From: Anodontia alba
Taxonomy: Eukaryota > Mollusca > Bivalvia > Lucinida > Lucinidae
NCBI GenBank assembly: GCA_964016985.1
Contig: OZ024825.1
Span: 6,757,056 to 6,821,055 of the forward strand
DNA: 64,000 bases
Reading direction: 5' to 3'
Numbering within the stretch: position 1 is the stretch's first letter; the number at the start of each line of letters is the position of its first letter. Shown here piece after piece: positions 11,250 through 21,133 of this stretch. The notes under the pieces were generated by a model, which made no database searches, was not told where the DNA came from, and saw only the letters and a program-made list of their open reading frames with translations. The translations under genes and the position numbers were made by a program.

Positions 11250-12290
11250 TTATGGCGCGTCACTGGCAAAAACATCAGAAACAATTCTGGAAACTGCCAC
11301 ATTGTAGGGATTGACTAGATCATGATGTCTCCCATAGAACTTCTTAAGTGTTGCTACCAGTTTGGTTTTTTGATATCCCTGGCTCAACAACTTTGTAGTG
11401 AGCACTTTCCCACGCTCCATGAAGTCCTGATAATTTGAACAGGTTCTGGCATAACGGTTTAACTGTGAAACGTAAACGCCGTATGCTGGTGCAGAAGGGA
11501 TATTACTGCTCAGGAATGGAAAGTTTACAATGGGAAAATTGAAGTTATCCCATTTGTCGTAAAGCCTAGTAGTAAGCTTTCCATTGTCAATGTAGAGATA
11601 ACAATCCAAGTATGAGGAGGAGGCTGCAGTCTCCTTTTTTTCCTTTATTTCAAGTTCACGTGGATAGATGAATTCTAAATACTCTGCAAATTTTGTGTTT
11701 TTCAGAGACAATACATCATCTATATATCTGTAGGTGAAATTGAATTGTTGTGCGAGGTGTTTCTTGCCTGCTTGGAGGAGACTTTGTACAAACTCCGCCT
11801 CATACGAGTATAAAAACAAGTCGGCAAGTAACGGTGCACAATTAGTTCCCATTGGTATGCCGATTGTTTGTTGAAATATCCGAACGCCGAACTCCACAAA
11901 AATATTGTCGATTAGATATTCCAGCATCTTTATGACATCTGCATCTGAGTATTTCTGTGGTGCATCAGAGTGAACCCGAACGAAGTATGTGTCTTTGTAG
12001 CCAATGACAACATACTGAAATCGACGGTTACCATTCTTGTGGAAGAAACACTGGTTGATAATTGCCTTTAATTTAGATTTCAATTTATCATGAGGAATAG
12101 TAGTGTAAAGAGTAGAGAAATCGAAAGATTTTATACTGTTGACAGAATGAAGAGATTGTGCCTTAAGGTTTTCTAAGTGCTCTTTGGAGTTTTTCAGGAT
12201 CCACATCTGATTAACACCACTTCTGGCATATGCAGTGTCACAATACTTCTGAAGGCCTTCTTTAACTGCGGTTAGTATTCTAGTTTGTAA
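11250..12290 (-). CDS. Naiad-type Penelope-like reverse transcriptase, 5'-truncated
   Basis: Long open RT of a Penelope-like retroelement that copies its RNA into DNA at a nicked target. An open frame can be read from about 12290, without an initiating Met, to the stop at 11250. Visible in order: YARSGVNQ just before the first Met; RT2-like FDFSTLYTTIPH; HSDAPQKYSDADVIKMLEYL; IGIPMGTNCAPLLADLF; the catalytic YIDDVLSL motif; LYDKWDNFNFPIVNFPFL; YGVYVSQLNRYAR; and a C-terminal RKFYGRHHDLV-type region (here KKFYGRHHDLV). The N-terminal nuclease region is absent. It is the least damaged RT here and is not a host gene. Confidence 0.85.
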   Translation of the reverse strand, partial: LQTRILTAVKEGLQKYCDTAYARSGVNQMWILKNSKEHLENLKAQSLHSVNSIKSFDFSTLYTTIPHDKLKSKLKAIINQCFFHKNGNRRFQYVVIGYKDTYFVRVHSDAPQKYSDADVIKMLEYLIDNIFVEFGVRIFQQTIGIPMGTNCAPLLADLFLYSYEAEFVQSLLQAGKKHLAQQFNFTYRYIDDVLSLKNTKFAEYLEFIYPRELEIKEKKETAASSSYLDCYLYIDNGKLTTRLYDKWDNFNFPIVNFPFLSSNIPSAPAYGVYVSQLNRYARTCSNYQDFMERGKVLTTKLLSQGYQKTKLVATLKKFYGRHHDLVNPYNVAVSRIVSDVFASDAP

Positions 12291-12344
12291 CCAAAGGTAG
12301 GATAACTTTGTTTTAATGAAGAGCAGAAGTTATCATGTGGTGAT

Positions 12345-12675
12345 AAACGCAGTCGTGCAATTAAAGAGTTAAGCATGGCCATCAATAATGAATGTGTTGC
12401 AAACTAGGCATGCAGTCTGCCGCTTACTATCTAAAATATAGTAAATTCTTTTATAACGGTTAATAAGTTTTCTGAAATGCTCCGAAAAGCTAACTCTTCC
12501 CACATTGTTTTCTAAATATGTACACTGAGTCACCGTAAAATTCTGGTTCCGATATACCTTGTTGCAGAAGTGTTTCCAAACTGAAGTTATATTTTGCTAC
12601 CAAGGTACTGTGTTTGCGATAAAATTTTGAAAAACGCCTTACGATGTTTAAAACGGTAGCCTTGCCTAAGAAAAA
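12345..12675 (-). pseudogene. Naiad RT C-terminal fragment, left part
   Basis: Minus-strand remnant with LETLLQQGISEPEFYGD and RKLINRYKR-like motifs, frameshifted. It is separated by a tail insertion at 12676-13205 from its upstream part at 13206-13260. Joining order is inferred from other Naiad copies. Confidence 0.75.
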
Positions 12676-13205
12676 AGATAAGAGAAAAGTCCAGGGAGTG
12701 CCACAATCACAAACCGCAGCCCATCCCAGACCCCAAGAGGAAAAGGAAACCGACAAATCTAAACAAGCACAAACCGAACAAACGTACGAAAAGCACTAAG
12801 ATTAGCTCTCTCTTCCCCAAGCGAGGTAATCGCAATACTAAAAGGACTAAAAACACAAGATCAAAATGACACACGGAAAGACATACAACAAATCGCCTCG
12901 TAGAATAAACCACAAAGCAACAAAGAGTAAGACTAACACCGGGACCACCGCCTTAGAACGGTCGGTAGAGCAAACCACCGGGGGGTTTAAAGCACTTTTA
13001 CAGCTAGCTAACTTCCCCCTGGGTCCCGATGCTACTCTTAATACAGAAATACACAAAAATTCGGTTCGCATAAAGGCTCCCAACTCAGTCAGTGCATCAA
13101 AGCGAAAACATAAAAATCAAATTAATCACTATAATAAACAAAGACGTGTACTCATGGCTAATTCTACTGTATGCCAGAGTAAATGAAAACCAATAGCTGA
13201 AACAC
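12676..13205 (-). mobile_element. Naiad 3' tail inserted in an older Naiad RT
   Basis: Fixed end (GATAAGAGAAAAGTCC) at 12676, running to the ACCAATAGCTGAA motif at about 13200. RT sequence flanks it on both sides in the same orientation, which marks a nested insertion. Confidence 0.75.
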
Positions 13206-13260
13206 GTTTGGAGGTAAGGGCTTAATAACGGCAGTTAAAGTCACTAAGATTTGAAGAAGC
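13206..13260 (-). pseudogene. Naiad RT fragment upstream of nested tail
   Basis: Short minus-strand piece with a SSNLSDFN...ALTSK reading, equivalent to the DFNNRNKALTAKL segment at about 6300. It completes the fragment at 12345-12675. Confidence 0.55.
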
Positions 13261-13416
13261 TTCAGGTTCCGATAGACCTTATAGTAGAAGTGCTTTTAGA
13301 AAAAATATCTTTCTTAAGTTTGTGATACCGATACCCCTGTTGGTGAAGTTTGGCTGTCAAATTTTTGTTACGAGCATTGAAGTCAGCCAAATGACTAGAC
13401 ACTCTTGCAAACCAAA
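13261..13416 (-). pseudogene. Naiad RT fragment, C-side of Helitron insertion
   Basis: Minus-strand reading FARVSSHLADFNARNKNLTAKL then QGYRYHKLKK, ending in a degraded SEPE-type segment. Its N-terminal continuation lies at 15569 on the other side of two Helitrons. Confidence 0.75.
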
Positions 13417-14572
13417 CTAGAATGACCAGTCGATGGCGCGCCATCGCAAAACCCAATGCTCGTTGCTAATGCTGCTAATAGCGCGACTGACGGACAGACG
13501 CACTTGCTCTTGCACACCCTTACTATGAGGGGAGGTCATGTTGCAAGTTTGGTTGAATTCGACACAGTGGTTTAGAAGGAGATGGCGTGACACACAGATT
13601 GATGGATGACGGACTCATGGAAAAATAATGTTACTCTCACACAAACTTACTATAAGGGATATGTGATGTAGCTAGTTTAGTTGAATTATGTCCAGTGGTT
13701 TAGGAGGAGGTAGCGTGACTGACAGATGAACTGTCGACGGACGCACGGAAAAATAAAGTTGCTCAGGTACACCCTTACCATAAGGGGAAGTGAAAGCACA
13801 TTTGGTTGTATTCCGCCCAGTGGTTTAGGAGGAGATAGCGTGATGGACAGATGGACGGACGACGGATGTACGGACCGACAGACGCACAGACAATGTGTTT
13901 TGTTCTTGCACAGCATTACCATAAGGGAAAGTGATGTAGCAAGTTTGGTTTAATTCCACCCAGTGGTTTAGGAGGAGATAGAAAGACAGAAAGATAGAAG
14001 GACATGGACGAATGGAAGGACGGACGCACAGTAAATAATGTTGCTCTCACACACCCTTTCCATGAGGAGAATTTGGTTGAAGTCCACCCAGTGGTTTAGG
14101 AGGTGATAGCGTGACGGACAAATGGACGGACGCCGGACGCATGGGCGGACAAACGCACGGAAAAATAATGTTGCTCTCATACACCCTTGCCATGGGGTGA
14201 AGTGATGTATCAAGTTTATTAGAATTCCACCCAGTGGTAAAGGAGAAGATAGTTGACGGACAGACGGACGGTCGGACGTACGAATTGTCGGACGTACGAA
14301 TTGGGTTTATGTGGCTATTTTTGATACAGCTGCTAGTTTGGTAGTTATTGGGCTATTGATAGCCACGCAAGCCGTAAAATAAGTCATTATAAGCCACAAA
14401 AACCCATTTTGCCACATTAATCTGCAAACATGTATGTGCTTACGGAATAAATCCCATTCAAATACATGGAGATATTGTCCAAACCTTGTAGCCTTCTAAA
14501 CCCATTTAGTTTGTACGGAAGGACGGATGCAGGCGTTTACAATATTCCCATTTTTTTTCTAAAGCGTGGGGA
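13417..14572 (-). mobile_element. Non-autonomous Helitron, copy 1, with internal minisatellite
   Basis: Canonical Helitron ends on the minus strand. The 5' end is A|TCCCCACGCTTT. The 3' end is the perfect 16-bp hairpin CGATGGCGCGCCATCG, then 10 bp, then CTAG|T. The 1156-bp body is mostly tandem ~110-140-bp units (GTGATGTAGCAAGTTTGGTT, CCCAGTGGTTTAGGAGGAGA, ACGGACGGACG). No Rep/helicase is encoded. It resembles the bivalve Helitrons that carry central tandem repeats. Confidence 0.82.
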
Positions 14573-14927
14573 TGACAAGGTGTTACTCCCTTTGCACATG
14601 ACAGCTAGTGTCAGTTATCTTGTTTTGCTATGATTTATCTCTTCACTGGATGGCCAAGGAATAAAAACTAAATTCCGGCCGTCTTTATTTTTTTTCTAAA
14701 ATATGGATGAGGATCTGTCATTTAATTTGGTCCAGCCAAAGATATTTTTGGGCAACGTAAACAAATATCAGTGCCTTTTTAACCAATTTATTGATTTTAG
14801 TTATATCCTTTATTCTGGGGTCCATGTCTGTTGGTCTGAACATTCTGATTCGTCATTCATTTATGGATTTATGAGTTTGGATTACGGCTTAGGTACCATG
14901 ACCGCAACTACTTAACATAAGTTACTA
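14573..14927. other. Segment held between two Helitrons
   Basis: A 355-bp segment between the 5' end of Helitron 1 and the 3' end of Helitron 2. It contains one copy of the 150-bp open-frame block at its right side. Host RT sequence flanks the whole Helitron pair, so this piece was probably carried in with it. Confidence 0.6.
14800..14920 (+). repeat. Dispersed open-frame block, copy e2
   Basis: Plus-strand copy reading SGVHVCWSEHSDSSF and GFMSLDYGLGTMTATT before a stop. It lies inside the segment between the two Helitrons. Confidence 0.6.
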
Positions 14928-15568
14928 CTAGAATGCACAGTCGACGGCGCGTCTTCGAAAATCCCCACGCTTGTTGCTAATGTTGCTAATAGCATACCGG
15001 ACGGACGGACGGACTTGCCCTCCCACACCCTTACCATGAGAGGAGGTCATGTAGCAAGTTTGGTTTAATTTCGCCTAGCGGTTTAGGAGAAGATAGCGTG
15101 AAGGACGAATGGACGGACGCCGATGGACGAAAATATTGCTTTCGCACACCCTAATCACGAGGGGAAGTGATCTAGCAAGTTTGATTGAATTCGCTTGGAA
15201 GTTTAAGAGGAGATAGCGTGACGGATAGATGAACGGACGATGGAAGCATGGAAAAATAACGTTGCTCCCGCACACAAATTACCATAAATGGGAGTGATGT
15301 AGCAAGTTTGGTTGAATTCCACCCGGTGGTTTAGGAAGAGATAATGTGACAGACAAGTGGACGAACGACGGACGCACGAGCTGACGCACAGAAAAATAAT
15401 GTTGCTATCGCATACTCTTAATATGAGGGCAAGTGATGTAGCAAGTTTAGTAGAATTCCGCCTAGTGGTTTAGGAGAAGCGTGACGGACAGACAGACGGA
15501 CAGACAGTCGGGCGGACAAATGGAGTCTTTAACAATATCCCAATTGCTTTTTTAAAAAAGCGTGGGGA
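14928..15568 (-). mobile_element. Non-autonomous Helitron, copy 2
   Basis: 641 bp. 5' end A|TCCCCACGCTTTTTT at 15568. 3' end has a GC-rich imperfect hairpin (GACGCGCCGTC), then ACTGTGCATT, then CTAG|T at 14928. Internal units match copy 1 but there are fewer. It sits upstream of copy 1 in the same orientation. Confidence 0.82.
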
Positions 15569-15800
15569 TAAAAAGTTGAAAAATGTAAACACCATAAGAA
15601 GGGTTACGAGTGACCAAGCCATCCAAAAACGGGAAATTAACAATTCAAAATCACGATCATCGCAAACGTATGCACTTTTAATTGTTTCTGATGTATTTTT
15701 ATAATTTGAAATTAGATTTTTTCGTATACTATTTTCTACCCCGGTTGAATTGAAATATTGTTCGATGAGTGACCAGAACATCTGATTTATAATAAAGATT
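15569..15800 (-). pseudogene. Naiad RT fragment, N-side of Helitron insertion
   Basis: The minus strand reads IVNFPFLDGLVTRNPSYGV then YIFQL up to the Helitron border. It joins in frame to the FARVSSHLADF piece at 13416. A frameshift precedes the IVNFPF motif. The part to 15800 is less certain. Confidence 0.65.
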
Positions 15801-16153
15801 ATCATTCTACCGAAATGCTCACAAAAGCACCTTTTGAGGATATTGGAGAGGGGTGGCTCCTTGGATACATTGCAGTATGTAACAAAAAGATATTTTGGTG
15901 TTTCTTGGTAAAATAATGTCAATCATTTAGAACAGAATAACATACATTTATCTTAAAATTTAAGAAAAATGTTTAATATCCACTATTTTTGAAGGGTTTG
16001 ACTACATATTCTGGTGTGTAGCAGTATTAACAGAATTCATGTAAAGCTTGTTTTCGTCAAACATTTAGAAAGTTTGTAGAACTAGCTATTTAAAAATCTG
16101 CTTATATAATTATGCAAACTAAGACAATAGATTTAAATAAAAAACCTTAATAG

Positions 16154-16296
16154 ACACAATGTGCCATCCGTTCCCTCATAGTCAGTTCCCATGCAATCGC
16201 ATATATATGATCCGACATTGTTCATGCAAATCCGACGTTGTTCGCGCAAATTGCGTTGTTTTGTCAGGGGAATGCCGTGATGTATTCATCCAACTC
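16154..16296 (-). pseudogene. EGF pseudo-exon B'
   Basis: Type B EGF remnant. The segment TCCGACATTGTTCATGCAAA is followed directly by a near copy of itself, a 20-bp tandem duplication that shifts the frame. The first cysteine codon has become TAC, and the donor position no longer reads GTAAG. Flanking intron matches the B1 and B3 surroundings. Confidence 0.75.
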
Positions 16297-16429
16297 TAAC
16301 CACAAGTTTACTATTTATCCTAAAAAGAGGTTTTGTGTATATACGGAACAAAACAAAATACAGAAAAGAGCAGGCACTGTTTGAATGAGTTTGCTCGTGA
16401 GTGTTAACATATAACATAAAACATAAAAA

Positions 16430-16552
16430 GCAAGAGAAAAGTCCAGGGAGTGCCACAATCACAAGCCGCAGCCCATCCCAGACACGAAGAGGAAGAGGAA
16501 ACAGATAAAACCAAACAAGCGCAAATCGAACAAACGTACGAAAGGCACTACT
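16430..16552 (-). mobile_element. Naiad 3' tail, short fragment
   Basis: The terminal ~120 bp of the tail in minus sense, between pseudo-exon B' and exon A3. It was inserted into cassette intron: the flanks correspond to contiguous sequence near 3850-3880. Confidence 0.65.
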
Positions 16553-16705
16553 GCTCACTAGCGATGCATTAAGCGGGATTCTATTTTTACGTTTGATGTG
16601 TGGGAACAGTAGTCCCAAAAAACAGAACATTACAGAATACCATACTTTAGCAAAATAAGACAATTTATTGTAAAGACAATTATTATAATTAGTATTATAT
16701 CATAC

Positions 16706-16825
16706 CAATTGTACAGTCCGTTCCATCATAGCCAGTTCCTAGACAATCACAATTATATGACCCCGCGTTATTCGTACAAATACCGTTGTTTTGGCATGGT
16801 AATGTTGTGTTGCATTCGTCAACGT
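16706..16825 (-). CDS. EGF-like exon, type A copy 3 (A3)
   Basis: 120 bp, phase 1-1, TTTTCAG acceptor and GTATGA donor, six cysteines, DVDEC start, CTNNAGSYNC hydroxylation motif and CLGTGYDGTDC end. It is almost identical to A1 and A2. Flanks from 16553 to 17820 repeat the A1 and A2 flanks. Probably functional. Confidence 0.88.
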
Positions 16826-18358
16826 CTGAAAAGATGAGAAAAGTATGTGGTATTCTGAAAGTGGGATTCTTTGGCAATATCGAATAGAATAGAAAAGGAA
16901 ATATCTTATTATATAACCGAGGAGTAAAAACGTATTATGGATAGTGCATACTAAATGAAATGAAGAAAAACAAAAACAAAACAACAAACTGCGTTTCCCA
17001 AAGGAAGCGACAGTAATGCCGGACAGGACCCAAGAAGCAGAACAACAAAAGTATGAATCCGCTCATGGACCCTCACCCTCCTACACATACCGTAGCGAGC
17101 GGCTTTTAAATTAAGATCAAGCACAGCATAAACCACCACTTTAAAACGGTCGCTAGTAAAAACGTACAACAAAAAAAATATGAACCAACATATAGAAAAT
17201 AGTATCATTGTTTCGAATGAGTGTGTCCCTGTGAGGTAACTGAAAAAAAGTAACATCGCTCTAGCCTTTTAGCACAGCTTAAAACTAATTACTAAAGGAC
17301 TAACATTAAAAAGATATCGATATTATATATAGATAGATGGGGCTACATTTTACGTCTAGCAAACAAACTGCCCACGTTTTTGCTTGTCAAAATGGGAGTA
17401 ATCTACTCGCTCAAACTGTCGCACTTGATGACCATAAACTATTATGGAACTGAAAACTTTGTTGAGTGTGTCGTTTCGCAAAAGAGATCTCTCATGAAAA
17501 GCAAACATCTAAATTCCCCATTTATTTTTAAAAGATGTAAATCAGAGGGTGTGCCAGGGGTCCGAGATTATGTAAAAATTCGGGAGACCAAATGTAATGA
17601 GCCCACCGAGTGAAACAAAATCGATAAAGGTTGGTCTTGGAAATAAAGTACGCATAGAAAAACGAAATGGAATCTCGGTTTATTGTGATTTTTCATACGA
17701 AAGAATTATAGCTTGCAAGGCTATATATATGCCCTCACCACATAGTGCCGGTTTAACCGATATTAATTTTTTTTATTTTGATACCAGAATGGGCTCTATA
17801 AATGAAGTAAATGAATAATAGAAATTTGACTATGATACAGCGCGGGGAGTGTAGGGGGGGGGGGGGGGGCATTTAATGGCTTCCACTAAACACCAGCTAC
17901 AATGAAATCATATAAAAAGCTATAAAAGCTACCACATGACATATGTGACCAGCTCAGACACAGAAGCTTTCGCATCCAAAAAGTCTGACGTGTCCTGTAC
18001 TGCTTCCTAATAAATCATTAAAGATTCAACCATTCCCAGAATTATATTTTGAGGACATGAGGGAGTAGTGGCTTCTTAGTTATCTTGCTGCATGTAACCA
18101 AAAGACAATATAATTTTCTTGGTAAAATGTTAAATAGAAAGGAAGGCAATGACCAGGAATCGATACAATTACCTAACACCTTCCGTTCCAAGACACCAAA
18201 GGGAAAGAAGGTCGCACTTAAAGTAACGGCACCACAATCAAAATACTACAAGCAGAAAGCAAAAAGGCCATTTTCTTCCCTAACTATGGCCAAACTGCTA
18301 TCCAAAATAAAAATTTCACCAAGACATACATGCAGACATACAATGACAGATATAGTAA

Positions 18359-18885
18359 AAAAGGGTAAAAGAAAAGTCCGGGGAATGCCACAATCTCAAA
18401 CCGCAGCCCTTCCCTGACACCAAGAGGAAGAGAAAACCGACAAAACCAAACAAGCACAAATCGATAAAACGTACGAAAAGCACTAAGATTAGCTCTCTCT
18501 TCCCCAAGCGAGGTAATTGCAATGCTAAAAGGGCTGAAAAGCACAAGAACAAAATAACACAAGGTAAGACATAAAAAAGTCGCCTCGTAGAATAAACCAC
18601 AAAGCAACAAAGAGTAAGACTAACGCCGGGACCACCGCCTTAGAACGGTCAGTAGAGTAAACCACTGGGGGTGGTGGTGGTGGTGGTGGTGGTGGTGGTG
18701 GGAGGGACGGGGGAGGTTAAAGCACTTTTACAGCTAGCCAACATCACCCTGGGTCCCGATGCAACTCTTAATACAGTAATACATAAAAATTCGGTTCGCA
18801 GAAAGGCTCCAAACTCAGTCAATGCATCAAAGCGAAAACATAAAAAAAATCAAATTAATCACTATAATAAACAAAGATGAGTAGG
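18359..18885 (-). mobile_element. Naiad 3' tail with GGT expansion
   Basis: Fixed end at 18359. The tail's poly-G segment has expanded into a (GGT)n run at 18668-18700. It is inserted in the diverged tail copy. Confidence 0.72.
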
Positions 18886-19024
18886 GAGGGGGGTGGGGGG
18901 CTTACATTGATTTTACATGACCACAACCCTTGCCCTTAGATCTGCCTTGGCATACACAAGACGTTTGTTCGGTCCGCGTAAAGAGTTACTAACTCATCAG
19001 TGCAACACCACCGAGAACATAAAA

Positions 19025-19168
19025 GTATTTGCTGTCATGGTACCAAAGCCGTAATCTAAACTCATAAATCCAAAAACGAATGACGAATCAGAATGTTCCG
19101 ACCAACAGACATGGACCCCAGAACAAAGGGTGTAATCAGGTGTCCGCGGATAGTAAGCATTATTTATC
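19025..19168 (-). repeat. Dispersed open-frame block, copy e3, with clear borders
   Basis: The minus strand reads LCSGVHVCWSEHSDSSFVF and LDYGFGTMTAN. Its borders are defined by the uninterrupted sister copy at about 24265 (GAGAATAAAAAATCAAACGG), so it behaves as a mobile unit of about 145 bp with an A-rich target. Confidence 0.65.
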
Positions 19169-19592
19169 AAAAAAATCAAACGAATACAGAGATGAAACAA
19201 CGATGAGGGGACTCAACAGCAAGAAATAACTGAAATGCTGAAGCAAAAGAAAACCAACAGCAGGACTCCGATGGGCCGGACTAGAGCCAAAGCAGCATGC
19301 ACCAACCGACTTACTAAAAAAACTGTAAAGTAGAAAAAAATATACCTTTATCATAACGTTATAAATGCCGAATATCCGGTTATTATGAAGGGTTAGACTC
19401 TACATAATTCCGCTTTGCAACAAAGGCTTAACGTTTACAGAATTCCAATAAGGCTAAAGAGTAAATCAAATAAGTTTGTTTTCGTCGAATTTCGATGAAA
19501 ATTGTAGAATTATTTATAATTATGCAAACATAGTTTCGCAAAATAAGACAAATAACTAAAAAGAAGTTTTTATAAATACATCTAAATCTTAC

Positions 19593-19712
19593 CTATTGTA
19601 CAATCCGTTCCCTCATAGCCAGTTCCCATGCAATCACATATATATGATCCGACACTGTTCGTGCAAATAGCGCTGTTTTGACATGGAAAAGTCGTAGTGC
19701 ATTCATCAGCAT
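19593..19712 (-). CDS. EGF-like exon, type B copy 3 (B3)
   Basis: 120 bp, phase 1-1, TTTTAG acceptor and GTAAGA donor. Starts DADEC, six cysteines, QNSAICTNSVGSY and CMGTGYEGTDC. It is the best-preserved B exon and the reference for the broken copies at 7724 and 16154. Probably functional. Confidence 0.87.
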   Translation of the reverse strand: MLMNALRLFHVKTALFARTVSDHIYVIAWELAMRERIVQ

Positions 19713-20100
19713 CTAAAAAAGATAATGAATGCAATTAATAATCCGAAAAACAGGTCTTTTGGAAATATAGAACACAATACTAGTAAGTCAACTCTTATAT
19801 TCAAATTTTCGGGGTAGTACTAGCGTTTTATTATTTTATCCTTGAGTATTCAATATTTTGAAATACAGAACCAAACGAAAAGTAGAAAATTGCAATTTTT
19901 GATTGAATCTCTTCAAGAAAGATAATTAACATTATAATATCACTCATGCTCTTTAGCAGCGCTTGAAGCGGATTAATATTTTATGTGTTATGTATGAGCG
20001 CAAACGTCCCAACGGAAAAGAAAATTAAACAATACCAAACTTTAGCAAAATAAGACAGTTAATTTAAAAGAAAATGTTTATAAATAAAATTAAATCAAAC

Positions 20101-20209
20101 CAACTGCACAGTCTGCCAGTTCCTATACAATCATAATGATACGACCCAGTATTATTCATACAAATACCACTCTTTTGGCATGGAAAGATCGTGGTGCATT
20201 CGTCAACGT
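20101..20209 (-). pseudogene. EGF exon C2 with 11-bp deletion
   Basis: Only 109 bp against 120 in all intact exons. The missing 11 bp fall in the GY-x-G-x-DC segment and shift the frame. The fifth-domain cysteine context NCDC reads HYDC. The acceptor AG and GTTTGA donor remain. A MITE starts about 18 bp upstream of the acceptor. If spliced in, it would frameshift the protein. Confidence 0.8.
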
Positions 20210-20228
20210 CTAAAAAGGTAAGAAAGGT

Positions 20229-20440
20229 AAACCCTTGTCCTGCTGAACCCGGATATGTCGTGCCTTTGCAAACAGTGTAGATCTAGAGCGGTTGGCTTCT
20301 GAAGAAGCCAACTGATCTGGATCTGCACTGTTTGCCATTCAGTATTTGAATTTGTATCAACAACCTGGATCAAGTAATCTGATTGCTTGAAAATTAGAAG
20401 GGGGCATGGCATCTTAATTTATTCAGCAGGACAAGGGTTA
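20229..20440. mobile_element. MITE family D, copy 1
   Basis: Inverted termini TAAACCCTTGTCCTGCTGAA and TTCAGCAGGACAAGGGTTA. Internal palindrome around GATCTGGATC and GGCTTCTGAAGAAGCC. It sits next to the C2 acceptor. Confidence 0.8.
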
Positions 20441-20672
20441 ATAATATTCTGAAAAGGAGATCCTTTGGTAATGCAGTTCAAAATGGTTAATGAGGCATTC
20501 AGGACCTGCTGTTGAACATAGGAAGTTGCACGGAATATATCCTACCAATGCCACAGAGAGGAAGATTACAAAACAAAAACATGCCGGATAGTGCATACAA
20601 ACCAAAACCATGAAAATCAAAATAATCAACTCTCGTTTCCCGAACGAGGTGACTAATAATATCAGATATGGC

Positions 20673-20675
20673 ACA

Positions 20676-20774
<99 letters not shown>

Positions 20775-20802
20775 ACACACACATACACACAGACACACAA
20801 CT
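20673..20802. repeat. (CA)n microsatellite
   Basis: Two CA runs separated by AAAATAAA, with minor interruptions at the right end. Long open frames here are artefacts of the dinucleotide repeat. Confidence 0.95.
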
Positions 20803-21133
20803 GAAAAAAAAACGAAACAAACCCAAACATAACAATAGATTATTTAAGAAACATATTAACGTTCCGTCTGTTATTAATACAAAACATATAAGTGAATACA
20901 GTTGTGTGTATTAGTGAACGTTATCACAGAAGCCATTTGTTAAGTGAAAAATGAACGTAAATTTTTTTTTTAGTTTTTTTTTTTCTTACTGTATATATGA
21001 GTGTTTACTTCTTTCACAGAAATAGACCACGAACATACAGATTGATTGATTTTGTGTCTTAATAAACATACTTTGATCAAAACGAATCCGATGAAAAATA
21101 CAATTATTTTGAGGCTAAAATTAATAGAACAAA

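Larger units (their letters stand above)
18120..19310 (-). mobile_element. Diverged Naiad-tail subfamily copy, twice interrupted
   Basis: A diverged relative of the tail (GGAAGGCAATGACCAG...). It is present as 18120-18358, 18886-19019 and about 19169-19310. The gaps hold a standard tail (18359-18885) and a 150-bp open-frame block (19025-19168). The copy at 23852-24440 lacks both insertions and shows the uninterrupted order. Confidence 0.65.

Noticed and set aside
13686..14213. Several ORFs with PSIRPSRYLLLNHW-like repeats
   Set aside because: They are readings of the Helitron internal tandem units and have no independent support.
15470..15922. 150-codon minus ORF
   Set aside because: It runs across a Helitron end, a frameshifted Naiad remnant and duplicated intron, so it is a chance composite. 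The genuine RT motif is in another frame.
20438..20830. ORF rich in C/V or H/T
   Set aside because: Artefact of the CA microsatellite.
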